Assembly (NCBI RefSeq): GCF_900186125.1
Contig: NZ_FYBQ01000002.1
Location: 1 to 64,000 of the forward strand
Origin: Listeria goaensis
GTDB taxonomy: Bacteria > Bacillota > Bacilli > Lactobacillales > Listeriaceae
Direction: 5' to 3'
Length of the DNA stretch: 64,000 bases
A program made the position numbers and the translations under genes. Under the pieces are notes generated by a model. The model was not told where the DNA came from. It ran no database searches and was given only the letters and a program-made list of their open reading frames with translations. How positions within the stretch are numbered: the first letter of the stretch is position 1; each line of letters starts with the position of its first letter. Positions 54,155 through 62,789 of this stretch are shown piece by piece.

Positions 54155-55129
54155 ATGACCAATCTAATCGAGCTTTCAGTAGTCATTCCAGTCTACAATG
54201 AAGAAGAAGTTTTAATAAGCAGCTACGAACGTCTAACGGCCGTCATGCGGGGTCTAACGCCTAATTTTGAACTGATTTTTGTGAATGACGGCAGCCAAGA
54301 TAACACACGCCGCATTTTAGATGACCTCCAGGAACTAGATATGCACGTTCGAGTGATTCATTTTTCGCGGAACTTTGGCCATCAAATTGCGATTACCGCG
54401 GGTGCTCGTTATGCAAGTGGCGCAGCCGTTGTAGTGATTGACGCCGATTTGCAAGACCCACCGGAACTCATTCCCGCAATGGTAGAAAAATGGCGCGCAG
54501 GCTACCAAGTTGTCTATGCGAAACGTTTAGTCCGTAAAGGTGAATCGTTTTTCAAAAAATTTAGTGCCAAAGTGTTCTACCGGATCCTTGAAAAGCTGTC
54601 CGATACCCCGATCCCTGTTGATACTGGCGACTTTCGGCTAATGGATGCGAAGGTGTGCAGGGCGCTTCGGCAGTTGGAGGAGAAAAATCCGTTCGTCCGC
54701 GGTCAGGTGAGCTGGCTCGGGTTCAAGCAAACGGAGGTCGAATACGAGCGCGATGAGCGGCTTTACGGTGAAACGAAGTATCCGCTCAAGAAAATGATTA
54801 AGCTTTCGCTTGACGGCATTACTTCTTTCTCTTATTTGCCTCTAAAACTCGCAACTTATTTAGGCGTAACGGTTGCCACATGCGGCTTCCTCTACATGAT
54901 TGTCGTCCTCTTTCAAAAACTCTTTACCACCATGACGGTGCCTGGCTGGGCGTCTATCGTCATCATTCAGCTCATCTTTTTCGGCATCGTCCTCCTCGTC
55001 CTTGGTATGATTGGCGAATACATTGGCCGCATGTACGAAGAAACGCGGCACCGCCCGCTTTACGTGGTGGACGAGGCAAACGGCTTTGAGGCAAGCCATT
55101 TATACGCACTGAAAGAACAGATCAAATAA
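54155..55129 (+). CDS. GT2 undecaprenyl-phosphate glycosyltransferase (YkcC/GtrB type)
   Basis: The 324-residue protein has a cytosolic GT-A domain (VVIPVYNEEEVL, FVNDGSQDNTR, VVIDADLQDPPELIP with the metal-binding aspartates, SRNFGHQIAITAGAR) and two C-terminal membrane helices (residues ~235-255 and 268-290). It charges undecaprenyl phosphate with a sugar for a partner GT-C enzyme. Listeria has a related protein needed for lipoteichoic acid glycosylation (GtlA), so the polymer could be LTA. Spacing of 19 bases behind the GT39 gene implies an operon and a shared pathway. Confidence 0.88.
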   Translation: MTNLIELSVVIPVYNEEEVLISSYERLTAVMRGLTPNFELIFVNDGSQDNTRRILDDLQELDMHVRVIHFSRNFGHQIAITAGARYASGAAVVVIDADLQDPPELIPAMVEKWRAGYQVVYAKRLVRKGESFFKKFSAKVFYRILEKLSDTPIPVDTGDFRLMDAKVCRALRQLEEKNPFVRGQVSWLGFKQTEVEYERDERLYGETKYPLKKMIKLSLDGITSFSYLPLKLATYLGVTVATCGFLYMIVVLFQKLFTTMTVPGWASIVIIQLIFFGIVLLVLGMIGEYIGRMYEETRHRPLYVVDEANGFEASHLYALKEQIK

Positions 55130-55161
55130 AATGAACCGCCCGAAAATCGGGCGGTTCATTT
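55129..55161. terminator. Bidirectional terminator
   Basis: A perfect 15-bp stem (55129-55143 with 55147-55161, loop AAA) separates the GT2 gene from the convergent esterase gene and touches the GT2 stop codon. Confidence 0.92.
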
Positions 55162-55163
55162 AT

Positions 55164-56867
55164 TTAGTTAGGCCATAAACTAGGATTATGATAGTAGGCA
55201 TCTAAATCCGCGCTAAACCATCTTCCATTTAATACAGTGTGGACAATTTTACTTTTAGCTGCTTCTGAAATGCTTGTGTCCGCTTCAATGCGTTCAATAA
55301 TAGCTTGATTCGTATCCGTTTCTTTCTCCATTTTAATTTGCGCATGATTGTCATTCGCATCGAGAAGTAAACTAGCTTGATTTTGTTTGCTCCATTTTGT
55401 CCAGTTCGTCAAATCATCACCGTTTGGATTACCATCATGCAAGAAGTTTTTAAGATACGCTCTGAATTCCCCTTGCAACTCTTTCGCTCCAGGTAGTTGA
55501 TACGATTCCGTAATCGTAGATAAGTACGTTTGATTGTTGCTATCCAAGAAAGGAATAAACACGCCGTGAAATGCCCCCACCAAACTCATATCTGTTGTCG
55601 TTTTAAGATTTGTTCCAAAAGGCATTTTCGTGTTATAAATATCACCTTTATAATGTTCACTTAGTTTTTCTGCTGACAGCTCTGTGTTAAACAAGGCATA
55701 CATATCGCTACCATATTGTTTCGCAAAGTTAAATTCGGCTAGTTTTTCCTGATTTTTTGGAATATCACCATTTGCTAGGCTTTCAGCAAAATAAGGATCT
55801 CCCATTGCGAAAAAGGAAAATTCACTTGTCCCTGACAACATCATTAATGGCACATCATTATATTCTTTCGTGTCAAAACCATTTTTAGGTAACACAGCTC
55901 CGTCCGTATAAAGATGCGGGAAAGCGCTCATGCGAATAGAGGCATTGCCCATCAATTTGCTTAATCGTTCCGCTGATAAACCGTATAAATAGTCCCGCAC
56001 TTCTTTCTTATCTTGTTGTAACCACGTATAAGCTTCTTCCGTTGTCTTTTTGACACCATCTTCTACAACAAGTGGCGCGATTGCCTTCGCAAAAACTTTC
56101 ACGCTATCTTCTGGATCTGCCACTGTCATACCACCACTAAAAGCAATGGCTTTTTGATATTTCCCGTCAAAAACAGGCGAAGTTAACGACGCCATAACAT
56201 CTCTTCCTCCTGCTGAAAAGCCGGAAAATGTAATGTTTTTGGGATCCCCGCCAAAAGCTGTAATATTTTCCTTCACCCAGTCTAATGATTTCGCCATATC
56301 AAGTAACGCGTAGTTGCCAGAATCCTCTAACTTGTTGCCTGTATGTAAAGCTGGGAGAGGATTAAATCCTAATGCTCCAAGACGATAATCTACTGAGATA
56401 AAAATCGCATTTAAATCCTTTACAAAAGCTTCACCACTAATTTCCGTAGCGCTCCCGCCTTGATTGTTCCCACCGTGAATGTAAACCATAACAGGTAAAT
56501 TTTGCTCTTTTGTGTTAGGTCGGTAAATATTCAGACGCAAACTTGATTCGCTTCCTGTCACACCATCTTGAGAAGTTTGAATAAACATCTCACTATCCTT
56601 GGTTGCATCTAACGTGCCTTTGTATTTCTTAGGATTTTCTGGTTTTTTCCAGCGCAATTCATCAACAGGTGCCTTGGCATAAGGTACTCCTTTCCAAATT
56701 AAAACGTTTTCATTTTTACTCTGATAACCTTTTACTTTTCCATATTTTGTAGTTTCTAGCACCCCTTGTTTATACGTTAATCCTGTTTGTGCTTCCGATT
56801 GGCTAGTTCCACACCCTGCTAAAGCAAATAAACAACCTACTAAAACTAACATAATCCACTTTTTCAT
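55164..56867 (-). CDS. Type B carboxylesterase lipoprotein
   Basis: The 567-residue protein has a lipoprotein signal (lipobox LAGC, cysteine at residue 19) and a carboxylesterase/para-nitrobenzyl esterase domain. It shows the oxyanion loop YIHGGNNQGG (residues ~129-138), the nucleophile in SGFSAGG (~218), an acid region near SGTSEFSFF and the histidine in GAFHGVFIPF (~440). The protein would be tethered outside the membrane. AAAAGGAGTGG precedes ATG 56867. The natural substrate is unknown. A hairpin with a T tail lies in its leader. Confidence 0.88.
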   Translation of the reverse strand: MKKWIMLVLVGCLFALAGCGTSQSEAQTGLTYKQGVLETTKYGKVKGYQSKNENVLIWKGVPYAKAPVDELRWKKPENPKKYKGTLDATKDSEMFIQTSQDGVTGSESSLRLNIYRPNTKEQNLPVMVYIHGGNNQGGSATEISGEAFVKDLNAIFISVDYRLGALGFNPLPALHTGNKLEDSGNYALLDMAKSLDWVKENITAFGGDPKNITFSGFSAGGRDVMASLTSPVFDGKYQKAIAFSGGMTVADPEDSVKVFAKAIAPLVVEDGVKKTTEEAYTWLQQDKKEVRDYLYGLSAERLSKLMGNASIRMSAFPHLYTDGAVLPKNGFDTKEYNDVPLMMLSGTSEFSFFAMGDPYFAESLANGDIPKNQEKLAEFNFAKQYGSDMYALFNTELSAEKLSEHYKGDIYNTKMPFGTNLKTTTDMSLVGAFHGVFIPFLDSNNQTYLSTITESYQLPGAKELQGEFRAYLKNFLHDGNPNGDDLTNWTKWSKQNQASLLLDANDNHAQIKMEKETDTNQAIIERIEADTSISEAAKSKIVHTVLNGRWFSADLDAYYHNPSLWPN

Positions 56868-56900
56868 AGTTCCACTCCTTTTTTATGAATATATAATAAA

Positions 56901-56949
56901 AACCTGAAACAAAAATACACAAAAAAGCTGCGTATCATTGTTTCAGGTT
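56901..56949 (-). other. Inverted repeat in the esterase leader, possible attenuator
   Basis: AACCTGAAACA (56901-56911) and TGTTTCAGGTT (56939-56949) are a perfect 11-bp pair around 27 bases. On the minus strand the second arm is followed by TTT ATT, like a weak terminator, about 35 bases before the esterase start. It could instead be a protein-binding site. The rest of 56868-57112 shows no gene. Confidence 0.45.
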
Positions 56950-57112
56950 ATGCCCATAAGGTTACATTCCTTAACAAGAATATATATATAAATTTAATAT
57001 AGCACGTATTCTGATGAAAGCAAGAGTAAGCATACAAAATTTTCTAAAAAGACATATTTTTTTATTTTCTTGTGTGTTTTACACATTTACTTCTTAATTT
57101 ATACGCTTTCTA

Positions 57113-57562
57113 TTATAAATTCGCTTGATACTCTTTTAATTTCTCTGTATAACGTTTCCCCTCTTTTCTAAAAAATAATTCGCCTAAAATGGCAATGACA
57201 ATTAATCCGACCGCAATTATTGCTGTAACCGCAATCCATAAACTGACCCACTGGAGTGATAATGTAAGTAACGCTAGCGCACTAATCTTAACAAGCCCTA
57301 TAAGGATAATAGCAAAGATGATTAGCCGGATAAAGGTGCGACTTTTTCTTTTATTATTAAACAAAATGGACCACAAACACGAAATTAATAGTGCTAACAC
57401 AAGTCCTTGTAACACAAAGGTGAACGGGATTTTATAATCAAAATCTGTGTTGTAAATGGCACCGAACAAGACGCCTGTCACCATATAGAGGATAATAAAT
57501 CCTGCAAAAATCATGGCTGCAAAATTTTTCATTGGCAATATATAAGCCATTATTTTGTTCAT
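57113..57562 (-). CDS. DUF3021 membrane protein
   Basis: The 149-residue protein has four hydrophobic helices (near residues 12-33, 44-64, 76-94 and 104-126) and a short basic tail, the DUF3021 layout. These proteins almost always follow a small LytTR DNA-binding protein and are thought to control it. Its ATG overlaps the stop of the LytTR gene by one base. Confidence 0.83.
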   Translation of the reverse strand: MNKIMAYILPMKNFAAMIFAGFIILYMVTGVLFGAIYNTDFDYKIPFTFVLQGLVLALLISCLWSILFNNKRKSRTFIRLIIFAIILIGLVKISALALLTLSLQWVSLWIAVTAIIAVGLIVIAILGELFFRKEGKRYTEKLKEYQANL

Positions 57563-57996
57563 TATAGACCAATCCTTTCTTTTAATTGCCGAGCATACTG
57601 CCTCGAAACAATTAATTTTTCTCCATTTGTTAGGGAAACTTCTAATCTACCGTTAAAATCTGGGCGAAGAGCTGAGATATGCGAAATGTTTAAAATTTGG
57701 GACTTGGCGCTGCGAAAAAGACTGCTATCCGGGAATCGTTCCTCAATTTCATATAATTTTAATGCCGTTTCATACGTCTCTTCCGCTGTATAAACAAAGC
57801 TTTTTCGGTCAACAGATTCCACATATAATATATCTAGCAATTCAAGTAAATATGTTTTGCCACCGAGTTTCCCACTAATTTCTTGTCCCAAACTTCTAAG
57901 CAGTCTTGCAGCTCGTCGTACTTCGGCATCTTCGTAAGGACAACGTATTTCAGCTCGAACTGCCTTAAAACCTTCTCGGATATCCACTTCCATCAT
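57562..57996 (-). CDS. LytTR-domain transcriptional regulator
   Basis: The 144-residue protein ends in a LytTR DNA-binding domain (residues ~45-142: KTYLLELLDILYVESVDRKSFVYT, LYEIEERFPDSSLFRSAKSQILNISHI, LIVSRQYARQLKERI) and lacks a receiver domain. This is the free-standing type regulated by a partner membrane protein, here the coupled DUF3021 gene. AGGAGG precedes two consecutive ATG codons. Targets are unknown; such pairs usually control themselves and a neighbouring operon. Confidence 0.87.
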   Translation of the reverse strand: MMEVDIREGFKAVRAEIRCPYEDAEVRRAARLLRSLGQEISGKLGGKTYLLELLDILYVESVDRKSFVYTAEETYETALKLYEIEERFPDSSLFRSAKSQILNISHISALRPDFNGRLEVSLTNGEKLIVSRQYARQLKERIGL

Positions 57997-58198
57997 TCTA
58001 CCTCCTCACTTCATACGCCAATTATAATCGAAAAACATTCTATTTGATAGGCAACTTACGCAATCAAACATACAAGTTGTGAAAACTTAGAAGTTCAAAC
58101 CTTTTACGCATGTGAGCGCACAAAAAATGCCCAGAAGTTTTTGACGACTCCTAGGCCATTTTCTAGCGTAACTTATGTATTTTCCCTAACAAAATCGT

Positions 58199-58585
58199 TT
58201 ATTTCTGGCTATTTGATGAACCAGGTTTAACTATGTAATAATTCTTAATACAAAAGAAGAGCGTGGTCAAAATCCCTACAAACATTACTACGGTCCCGAT
58301 TAGACTATTCCAAAAGAAAGATAAAATTAACAGGGCTAGAACAATTCCAAATAAAAGAAGAGCCGTCGGATTTGTCTGTATTTCTACCGATTCCCCTGCA
58401 GCAACTTTCACTCCTTTACTTCCGAAAAAACCTTGATTAGCATTTACTTCGGCTGAATCTCCTTGTATGTCTACTTCTACCTCTTCATTGTGTTTTAACG
58501 ATTTCACCTTTTGTTGATTTACTTTTAAGGCGACTTTAGTTGCCGCTCCCATAAAACCGGTGTTTCTTTTTACTGTTATTTTCAT
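58199..58585 (-). CDS. Membrane protein of unknown function with N-terminal beta-rich domain
   Basis: The 128-residue protein starts with a soluble region (residues 1-72) of alternating beta-like segments (MKITVKRNTGFMG, VALKVNQQKVKSL, VEVDIQGD, GVKVAAGESVEIQ), then two membrane helices (~73-92 and 95-112) and a short tail. I do not recognise a family. It stands alone with about 200 bases on either side. An imperfect inverted repeat near 58120-58163 may be its terminator. Confidence 0.6.
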   Translation of the reverse strand: MKITVKRNTGFMGAATKVALKVNQQKVKSLKHNEEVEVDIQGDSAEVNANQGFFGSKGVKVAAGESVEIQTNPTALLLFGIVLALLILSFFWNSLIGTVVMFVGILTTLFFCIKNYYIVKPGSSNSQK

Positions 58586-58763
58586 TTTCTAATTCAACTT
58601 CCCTCTTCGCCGCATCTCACCATATGTCAAAAATATCATTCGGTAATCATTCAGCTCATTATTATTTTTAAATCATTCCAGTATTAAGTGTAGCATATGT
58701 AAAACTAACATTCTGTGTCCATTATGTGAATTTTTCAGTTTATTACTCTCCTGAAATCAAGAA

Positions 58764-58794
58764 AAAGAGGATGCGTATTATACGTATCCTCTTT
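58764..58794 (-). terminator. Terminator of lplA
   Basis: AAAGAGGATGCGTA pairs with TACGTATCCTCTTT with one mismatch around TTA, a few bases after the lplA stop. Confidence 0.85.
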
Positions 58795-58800
58795 CACGCG

Positions 58801-59796
58801 TTAATAAAGCAACTCTAAAAAGTCCGCTTTTGTGATGTTGCCAAAATATTTTTGAATGTCTAAATCAGCAAGCGCCGTTTCAAGTTCCTCTTTTTTATAG
58901 GTAACACCTTTTAGACGTTCTTCAATATCGGATACGTTTAAAACGCCGAAGAAGTCACCGAAAATTTTGATGTCGGAAATGATGCCCTTATTGACATTCA
59001 GACGAATATCGACAGAACCTACCGGGAAGCGTTTTGTTCGCTCCAAATCAAACTTAGGAGATTTTCCGTAGTTCCAATCCCAATTGGCGTAGCGCTCTTT
59101 TGAAATTTCGTGAATGCGCGTCCAGTCGGCGTCAGTCAGCTTGTATTCTTTCACATCGGATACGTTTTCCACGTCAAAAATGTAAAGAAGTAATAAATCG
59201 CGAAACTCCTCCGTGGTCATCTTTTTATCCAAAAAATCAGCAATATTTGCAACTCGGCTGCGCACGGATTTGATTCCTTTTGACGTCAGCTTATCTTTGC
59301 GCGGTTTGAGCGAAGCCGCCACATCATCGAGGTTTAAGTCGTACATGAGCGTGCCGTGCGAGAACATCTTTCCTTTTGTCGCGAACTGCGCATTTCCAGA
59401 CACTTTGAAACCGTCAATTAGCAGGTCATTTCGCCCCTTTAACTCCGCATTTACGCCAAGTTTTTTGAGCGCCTCAACAATCGGCTGAGTGAATTTCGCG
59501 AAGTTGTGGAAAGAATCGCCATCATCTTCTGTAATAAAGCTGAAATTTAGATTTCCTTCATCATGATAAACGGCGCCACCGCCTGATAAGCGCCGCACAA
59601 CGATAACTCCTTCTTTTTCGATATATTCCGTATTGATTTCCTCAATCGTATTTTGGTTCCGTCCAATGATAACAGACGGCTTATTAATATAAAACAGCAG
59701 CACTGGCTCGTCTAAATTGAGCTCCGTTAAAATAAATTCTTCGACCGCAAGATTGATGCGTGGATCTTTTTCATCCTTGTTATCAATAAAATACAC
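58801..59796 (-). CDS. lplA1: Lipoate-protein ligase LplA1
   Basis: The 331-residue enzyme activates free lipoate with ATP and attaches it to lipoyl domains of 2-oxoacid dehydrogenases. Motifs are NKPSVIIGRNQNTIEEIN, VVRRLSGGGAVYHDEGNLNFSF (residues ~72-93, lipoyl-AMP site), the catalytic lysine in GFKVSGNAQ, and GTLMYDLNLDDVA. In L. monocytogenes LplA1 is needed for growth in host cells because it scavenges host lipoate. The MBL gene lies only 15 bases upstream, so the two are co-transcribed. Confidence 0.95.
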   Translation of the reverse strand: MYFIDNKDEKDPRINLAVEEFILTELNLDEPVLLFYINKPSVIIGRNQNTIEEINTEYIEKEGVIVVRRLSGGGAVYHDEGNLNFSFITEDDGDSFHNFAKFTQPIVEALKKLGVNAELKGRNDLLIDGFKVSGNAQFATKGKMFSHGTLMYDLNLDDVAASLKPRKDKLTSKGIKSVRSRVANIADFLDKKMTTEEFRDLLLLYIFDVENVSDVKEYKLTDADWTRIHEISKERYANWDWNYGKSPKFDLERTKRFPVGSVDIRLNVNKGIISDIKIFGDFFGVLNVSDIEERLKGVTYKKEELETALADLDIQKYFGNITKADFLELLY

Positions 59797-59811
59797 GTTT
59801 CTTACCCCTTT

Positions 59812-60543
59812 TTATATATGAATTTTTAAACCTTTTTCAGCCAATTTCGTGTCGCCGGAAAAAACCGATTCCGCTTCATTTTTCAGCTCTTCTAAATTTC
59901 CTTTTTGTGGCAGGTGGCTCAGCAGCAACATTTTAACGCCCGCTTCTTGCGCCACTTTCCCCGCTTCAACGCTCGCCATGTGCACCTTCGACTTCCCAGC
60001 CATATCCTGATAGAAATTTGTGTCCGTAATGAGCAAATCAGCATCCTTTGCAAATGGAATAAACGCCTCTTGATACGCACTGTCCGCCGTATAAACCAGC
60101 ACTTTCCCATTCGCTTCAAAACGCATCGCATAACACGGAACTGGATGAATTGTTTTTAAAAAGCGAATTTGGAATGGCCCAACTTTAAGTTCCTCATTCG
60201 CCCGGTATTCATGTGCTTTTGAGACGCCTTCCATATCTAAATACGAATAGCCACGTGCGTCTTCCTTATGCGCATAAATCGGCAAAACAGGCGGTTTATT
60301 TTCCATATCCGAAAGTAGGCGGACATGTTGTAAAATACCAACATCGGCCACATGATCTGGGTGGAAATGTGAAATGATGACCGCATCCAAATCATTTGGA
60401 TGGATGTCATTTTGCATAATTGAAACAGCGCTTGCTCCGACGTCAATTAATAGATGAAAGTCACCTTCTGATAGCAAATAACTACTTGTCCCATCATTCG
60501 CTAGCGGATACCCGCCCCAGTGACCAAAAACAGTAAGTTCCAT
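59812..60543 (-). CDS. MBL-fold metallohydrolase (RNase Z-like subgroup)
   Basis: The 243-residue protein has the zinc-binding motif VIISHFHPDHVADVG (residues ~56-70), further ligands in YTADSAYQE and LLLSHLP, and the opening TVFGHWGGYP typical of RNase Z-like small MBL hydrolases. No signal peptide is present. It precedes lplA by 15 bases, an arrangement kept in Listeria. The substrate is unknown. Confidence 0.87.
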   Translation of the reverse strand: MELTVFGHWGGYPLANDGTSSYLLSEGDFHLLIDVGASAVSIMQNDIHPNDLDAVIISHFHPDHVADVGILQHVRLLSDMENKPPVLPIYAHKEDARGYSYLDMEGVSKAHEYRANEELKVGPFQIRFLKTIHPVPCYAMRFEANGKVLVYTADSAYQEAFIPFAKDADLLITDTNFYQDMAGKSKVHMASVEAGKVAQEAGVKMLLLSHLPQKGNLEELKNEAESVFSGDTKLAEKGLKIHI

Positions 60544-60697
60544 ATGTTTTTCACCCTCTCTTCAACATAATTCCATGATACAACACTTCGTTTTTAAACC
60601 AAAGTAATAGGCTTTGTGCTGTTGTTTCAATCCGCATTGCCCCGCCTTTATATTTATGTTATTCTTTAAGCTTAAATGAAAAGAAAGAGGTGATAAC

Positions 60698-60772
60698 ATG
60701 AATTTTTATAATCGCATAAAAATCATGGTTCCACCGTTTCCCTGTGAAGGATGTTTTTTTCCCAGATTATAA
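60698..60772 (+). CDS. Leader peptide upstream of an MFS exporter
   Basis: A 24-codon ORF starts at ATG 60698 behind a very strong site, AAAGAGGTGATAAC, and ends 19 bases before the MFS start codon. Its product is MNFYNRIKIMVPPFPCEGCF-FPRL, rich in proline, cysteine and phenylalanine in the second half, with a Pro-Pro-Phe-Pro run that could stall ribosomes. Short leader ORFs of this type control drug-resistance genes by ribosome stalling. A loose promoter (TTGCCC, 17 bases, TATTCT) lies upstream. The stalling role is inferred from the ribosome binding site, length and position. Confidence 0.55.
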   Translation: MNFYNRIKIMVPPFPCEGCFFPRL

Positions 60773-60791
60773 TTAAATTAGGAGTTTAATA

Positions 60792-61979
60792 ATGGAAAAA
60801 AACATCGAAAAAAGTAAAAAAATAAATTTAGCTCTATTAGTCTGCCTAGTAGGCTTTCCACAAATAAGCGAAACAATCTATACACCTTCACTAACAGAAA
60901 TCGCGCATGGTTATGGTGTCCAATTAAATATCGCACAAATGACGTTAAGCATTTACTTTGTAGCTTTTGCGTTAGGCGTTTTCTTTTGGGGAATCGGTTC
61001 AGATTATTTTGGTCGAAGAAAAGCAATGAATTTAGGTATAGTGATTTATGTTGTAGGGTGCATACTATGTGTGTTATCTAAAAATATTGAATGGTTATTT
61101 GTAGGTCGTTTTATACAAGCATTTGGTGCAAGTACAGGTTCTGTAACTACACAAACAATTTTACGAGATAATTATGAAGGCACGGAACGCCATCAGTTAT
61201 TTGCTAAAATTTCAGCCGCTTTAGCCTTCTCACCAGCAATTGGCCCCTTGATTGGTGGCTATCTTGGTGAATTTTATGGATTCCGATTCGTTTTTTTATT
61301 TCTAGTCGTCATGGGCATGCTTTTATTATTTTGGAGTCTTAAAGGATTGCCAGAAACTGTCCGTCTTTCCTCAGAAAAAAGGAATGCCAAGCAAATTTTT
61401 TCAATAGGTATAACAATGTTGTTAGATCGATATACGCTAGCATTTGGCGTTCTAATAGGAATCTTTAATGGGCTGCTTTTTAGCTATCACACCGAAGCAC
61501 CCACAATCTTTATTGAAAAGTTTCACTTTACTCAAAGTCAATACGGACTTATGGGATGTGTAGTCGCTTCAGCAGCCATTTTAGGTGCATGGCAATCCAA
61601 TAAATTATTGAAAAAGAAAGCACCGCATGCCATTATTCAAAACGGCATTAAATTATCATTAATAGGTAGCCTATTCCTTTCTTTCATTTCACTTTTAGTT
61701 TTACCTTTATTTTTGCAAGTGCTTGTTTATATAATAGGTATTTTCATCATTCTTACAGGAATTGGAATGGCCTTACCAAACTGTTTAAGCCTAGCATTAG
61801 TTAAATTTTCTGATGTAGCTGGTACAGCTGGGGCATTTTTAAGTTTAGGCTACTACAGTATTGTAAGCATCTGTACATTTTTAATTAGTATTTTTCACAC
61901 CGGCTCTATCCTTGTATTTCCTTTATTTTGTGTATTGCTTTTACTCATTTCCATGATTTGCACCAAATTCGCAAAATAA
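60792..61979 (+). CDS. MFS drug exporter, Bcr/CflA-type (DHA1 family)
   Basis: The 395-residue protein has twelve hydrophobic helices, the DHA1 motif A in GIGSDYFGRRKAMNLG (residues ~59-74) and an antiporter motif C-like LAFSPAIGPLIGGYLGE (~145-161). A DHA1 transporter opens like this, with PSLTEIAHGYGV after helix 1. Drug:proton antiport is likely; the substrate is unknown. The gene looks more AT-rich than its neighbours, separates lplA from srtA, and is preceded by a leader ORF, which together suggest an acquired resistance cassette. AGGAG precedes ATG 60792. Confidence 0.87.
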   Translation: MEKNIEKSKKINLALLVCLVGFPQISETIYTPSLTEIAHGYGVQLNIAQMTLSIYFVAFALGVFFWGIGSDYFGRRKAMNLGIVIYVVGCILCVLSKNIEWLFVGRFIQAFGASTGSVTTQTILRDNYEGTERHQLFAKISAALAFSPAIGPLIGGYLGEFYGFRFVFLFLVVMGMLLLFWSLKGLPETVRLSSEKRNAKQIFSIGITMLLDRYTLAFGVLIGIFNGLLFSYHTEAPTIFIEKFHFTQSQYGLMGCVVASAAILGAWQSNKLLKKKAPHAIIQNGIKLSLIGSLFLSFISLLVLPLFLQVLVYIIGIFIILTGIGMALPNCLSLALVKFSDVAGTAGAFLSLGYYSIVSICTFLISIFHTGSILVFPLFCVLLLLISMICTKFAK

Positions 61980-61997
61980 AATGAGTCGCTAAAAACA

Positions 61998-62057
61998 AAA
62001 AGCATAAATCTAGTAATACTACCATCTAAAGAAATGGTTCTTACTGGATTTATGCTT
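61998..62057. terminator. Long-loop terminator between the MFS gene and srtA
   Basis: AAAGCATAAATCTAGTAA pairs with TTACTGGATTTATGCTT with one mismatch; the loop is about 25 bases. It lies between convergent genes and has a T-rich tail on both sides. Confidence 0.75.
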
Positions 62058-62061
62058 CTTT

Positions 62062-62724
62062 TCATTCAAAATATTTACTTTTAAGTTCTGGAGTTAATTT
62101 TTGCGTATTCGTTAGTTCGCCAACTGCTACGAAGCGTTTTGTTGTTTCGGTTGGCTTATCACACGTAATGAGTGTGATGCGATTGTCTCCGGCATCGTCC
62201 AGTACGCTGACATTTGTTTCATCAATGATTTTCGTCGATGTGATTTTATATTCATAAAGTGAATTTAAATCGGTTAAATAAACTTTAGCACCTTCTTTTA
62301 CATCCATTAGCGGACCAAAAAGCATCGACTCATTGCGCATATGGTGCCCTGCAAGTGGATAATTCCCTTTGCCCATTTGTTGATCAGGAAGCATTGTCGT
62401 TGCACCAGCAAGCAAGTTCGCCGTATTCGTCCCTTTTAATACCATTAGTTGGATATCGACAGACGGAATCGCAACGGAACCAACAACCGCGTCTTTATCA
62501 TAGTTCGCTGCTCCTTCAACAACATTTTTCATAGAAGGAAGTTGCACACTATCATAATCAAATGTTGCCTCTTTTTTATTATTATCATCTAAAGTTTGGG
62601 CCGAATAGTTCGTAATGTCATCATGACCACTTAAATATTTCACGATGCCACTTTTTATAAATGGTGAGAAAATAAGTAGTAAGCCAAGAACTAAAATAAT
62701 AATTGCAATAATTTTCTTTGCCAT
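62062..62724 (-). CDS. srtA: Class A sortase
   Basis: The 220-residue transpeptidase anchors LPXTG proteins to peptidoglycan. It has an N-terminal membrane anchor (residues ~4-24), the catalytic histidine in YPLAGHHMRNE (~125), the catalytic cysteine in ITLITCDKP (~187) and the arginine in TTKRFVAVGEL (~196). AAGGAGGAGG precedes ATG 62724. It is the likely anchoring enzyme for the giant adhesin if that protein ends in LPXTG. Confidence 0.95.
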   Translation of the reverse strand: MAKKIIAIIILVLGLLLIFSPFIKSGIVKYLSGHDDITNYSAQTLDDNNKKEATFDYDSVQLPSMKNVVEGAANYDKDAVVGSVAIPSVDIQLMVLKGTNTANLLAGATTMLPDQQMGKGNYPLAGHHMRNESMLFGPLMDVKEGAKVYLTDLNSLYEYKITSTKIIDETNVSVLDDAGDNRITLITCDKPTETTKRFVAVGELTNTQKLTPELKSKYFE

Positions 62725-62789
62725 AACCTTCCTCCTCCTTCTTTGCTTTTCTATTATATAGTAGCAACCGCGTCACAGCAAATTAAAAT

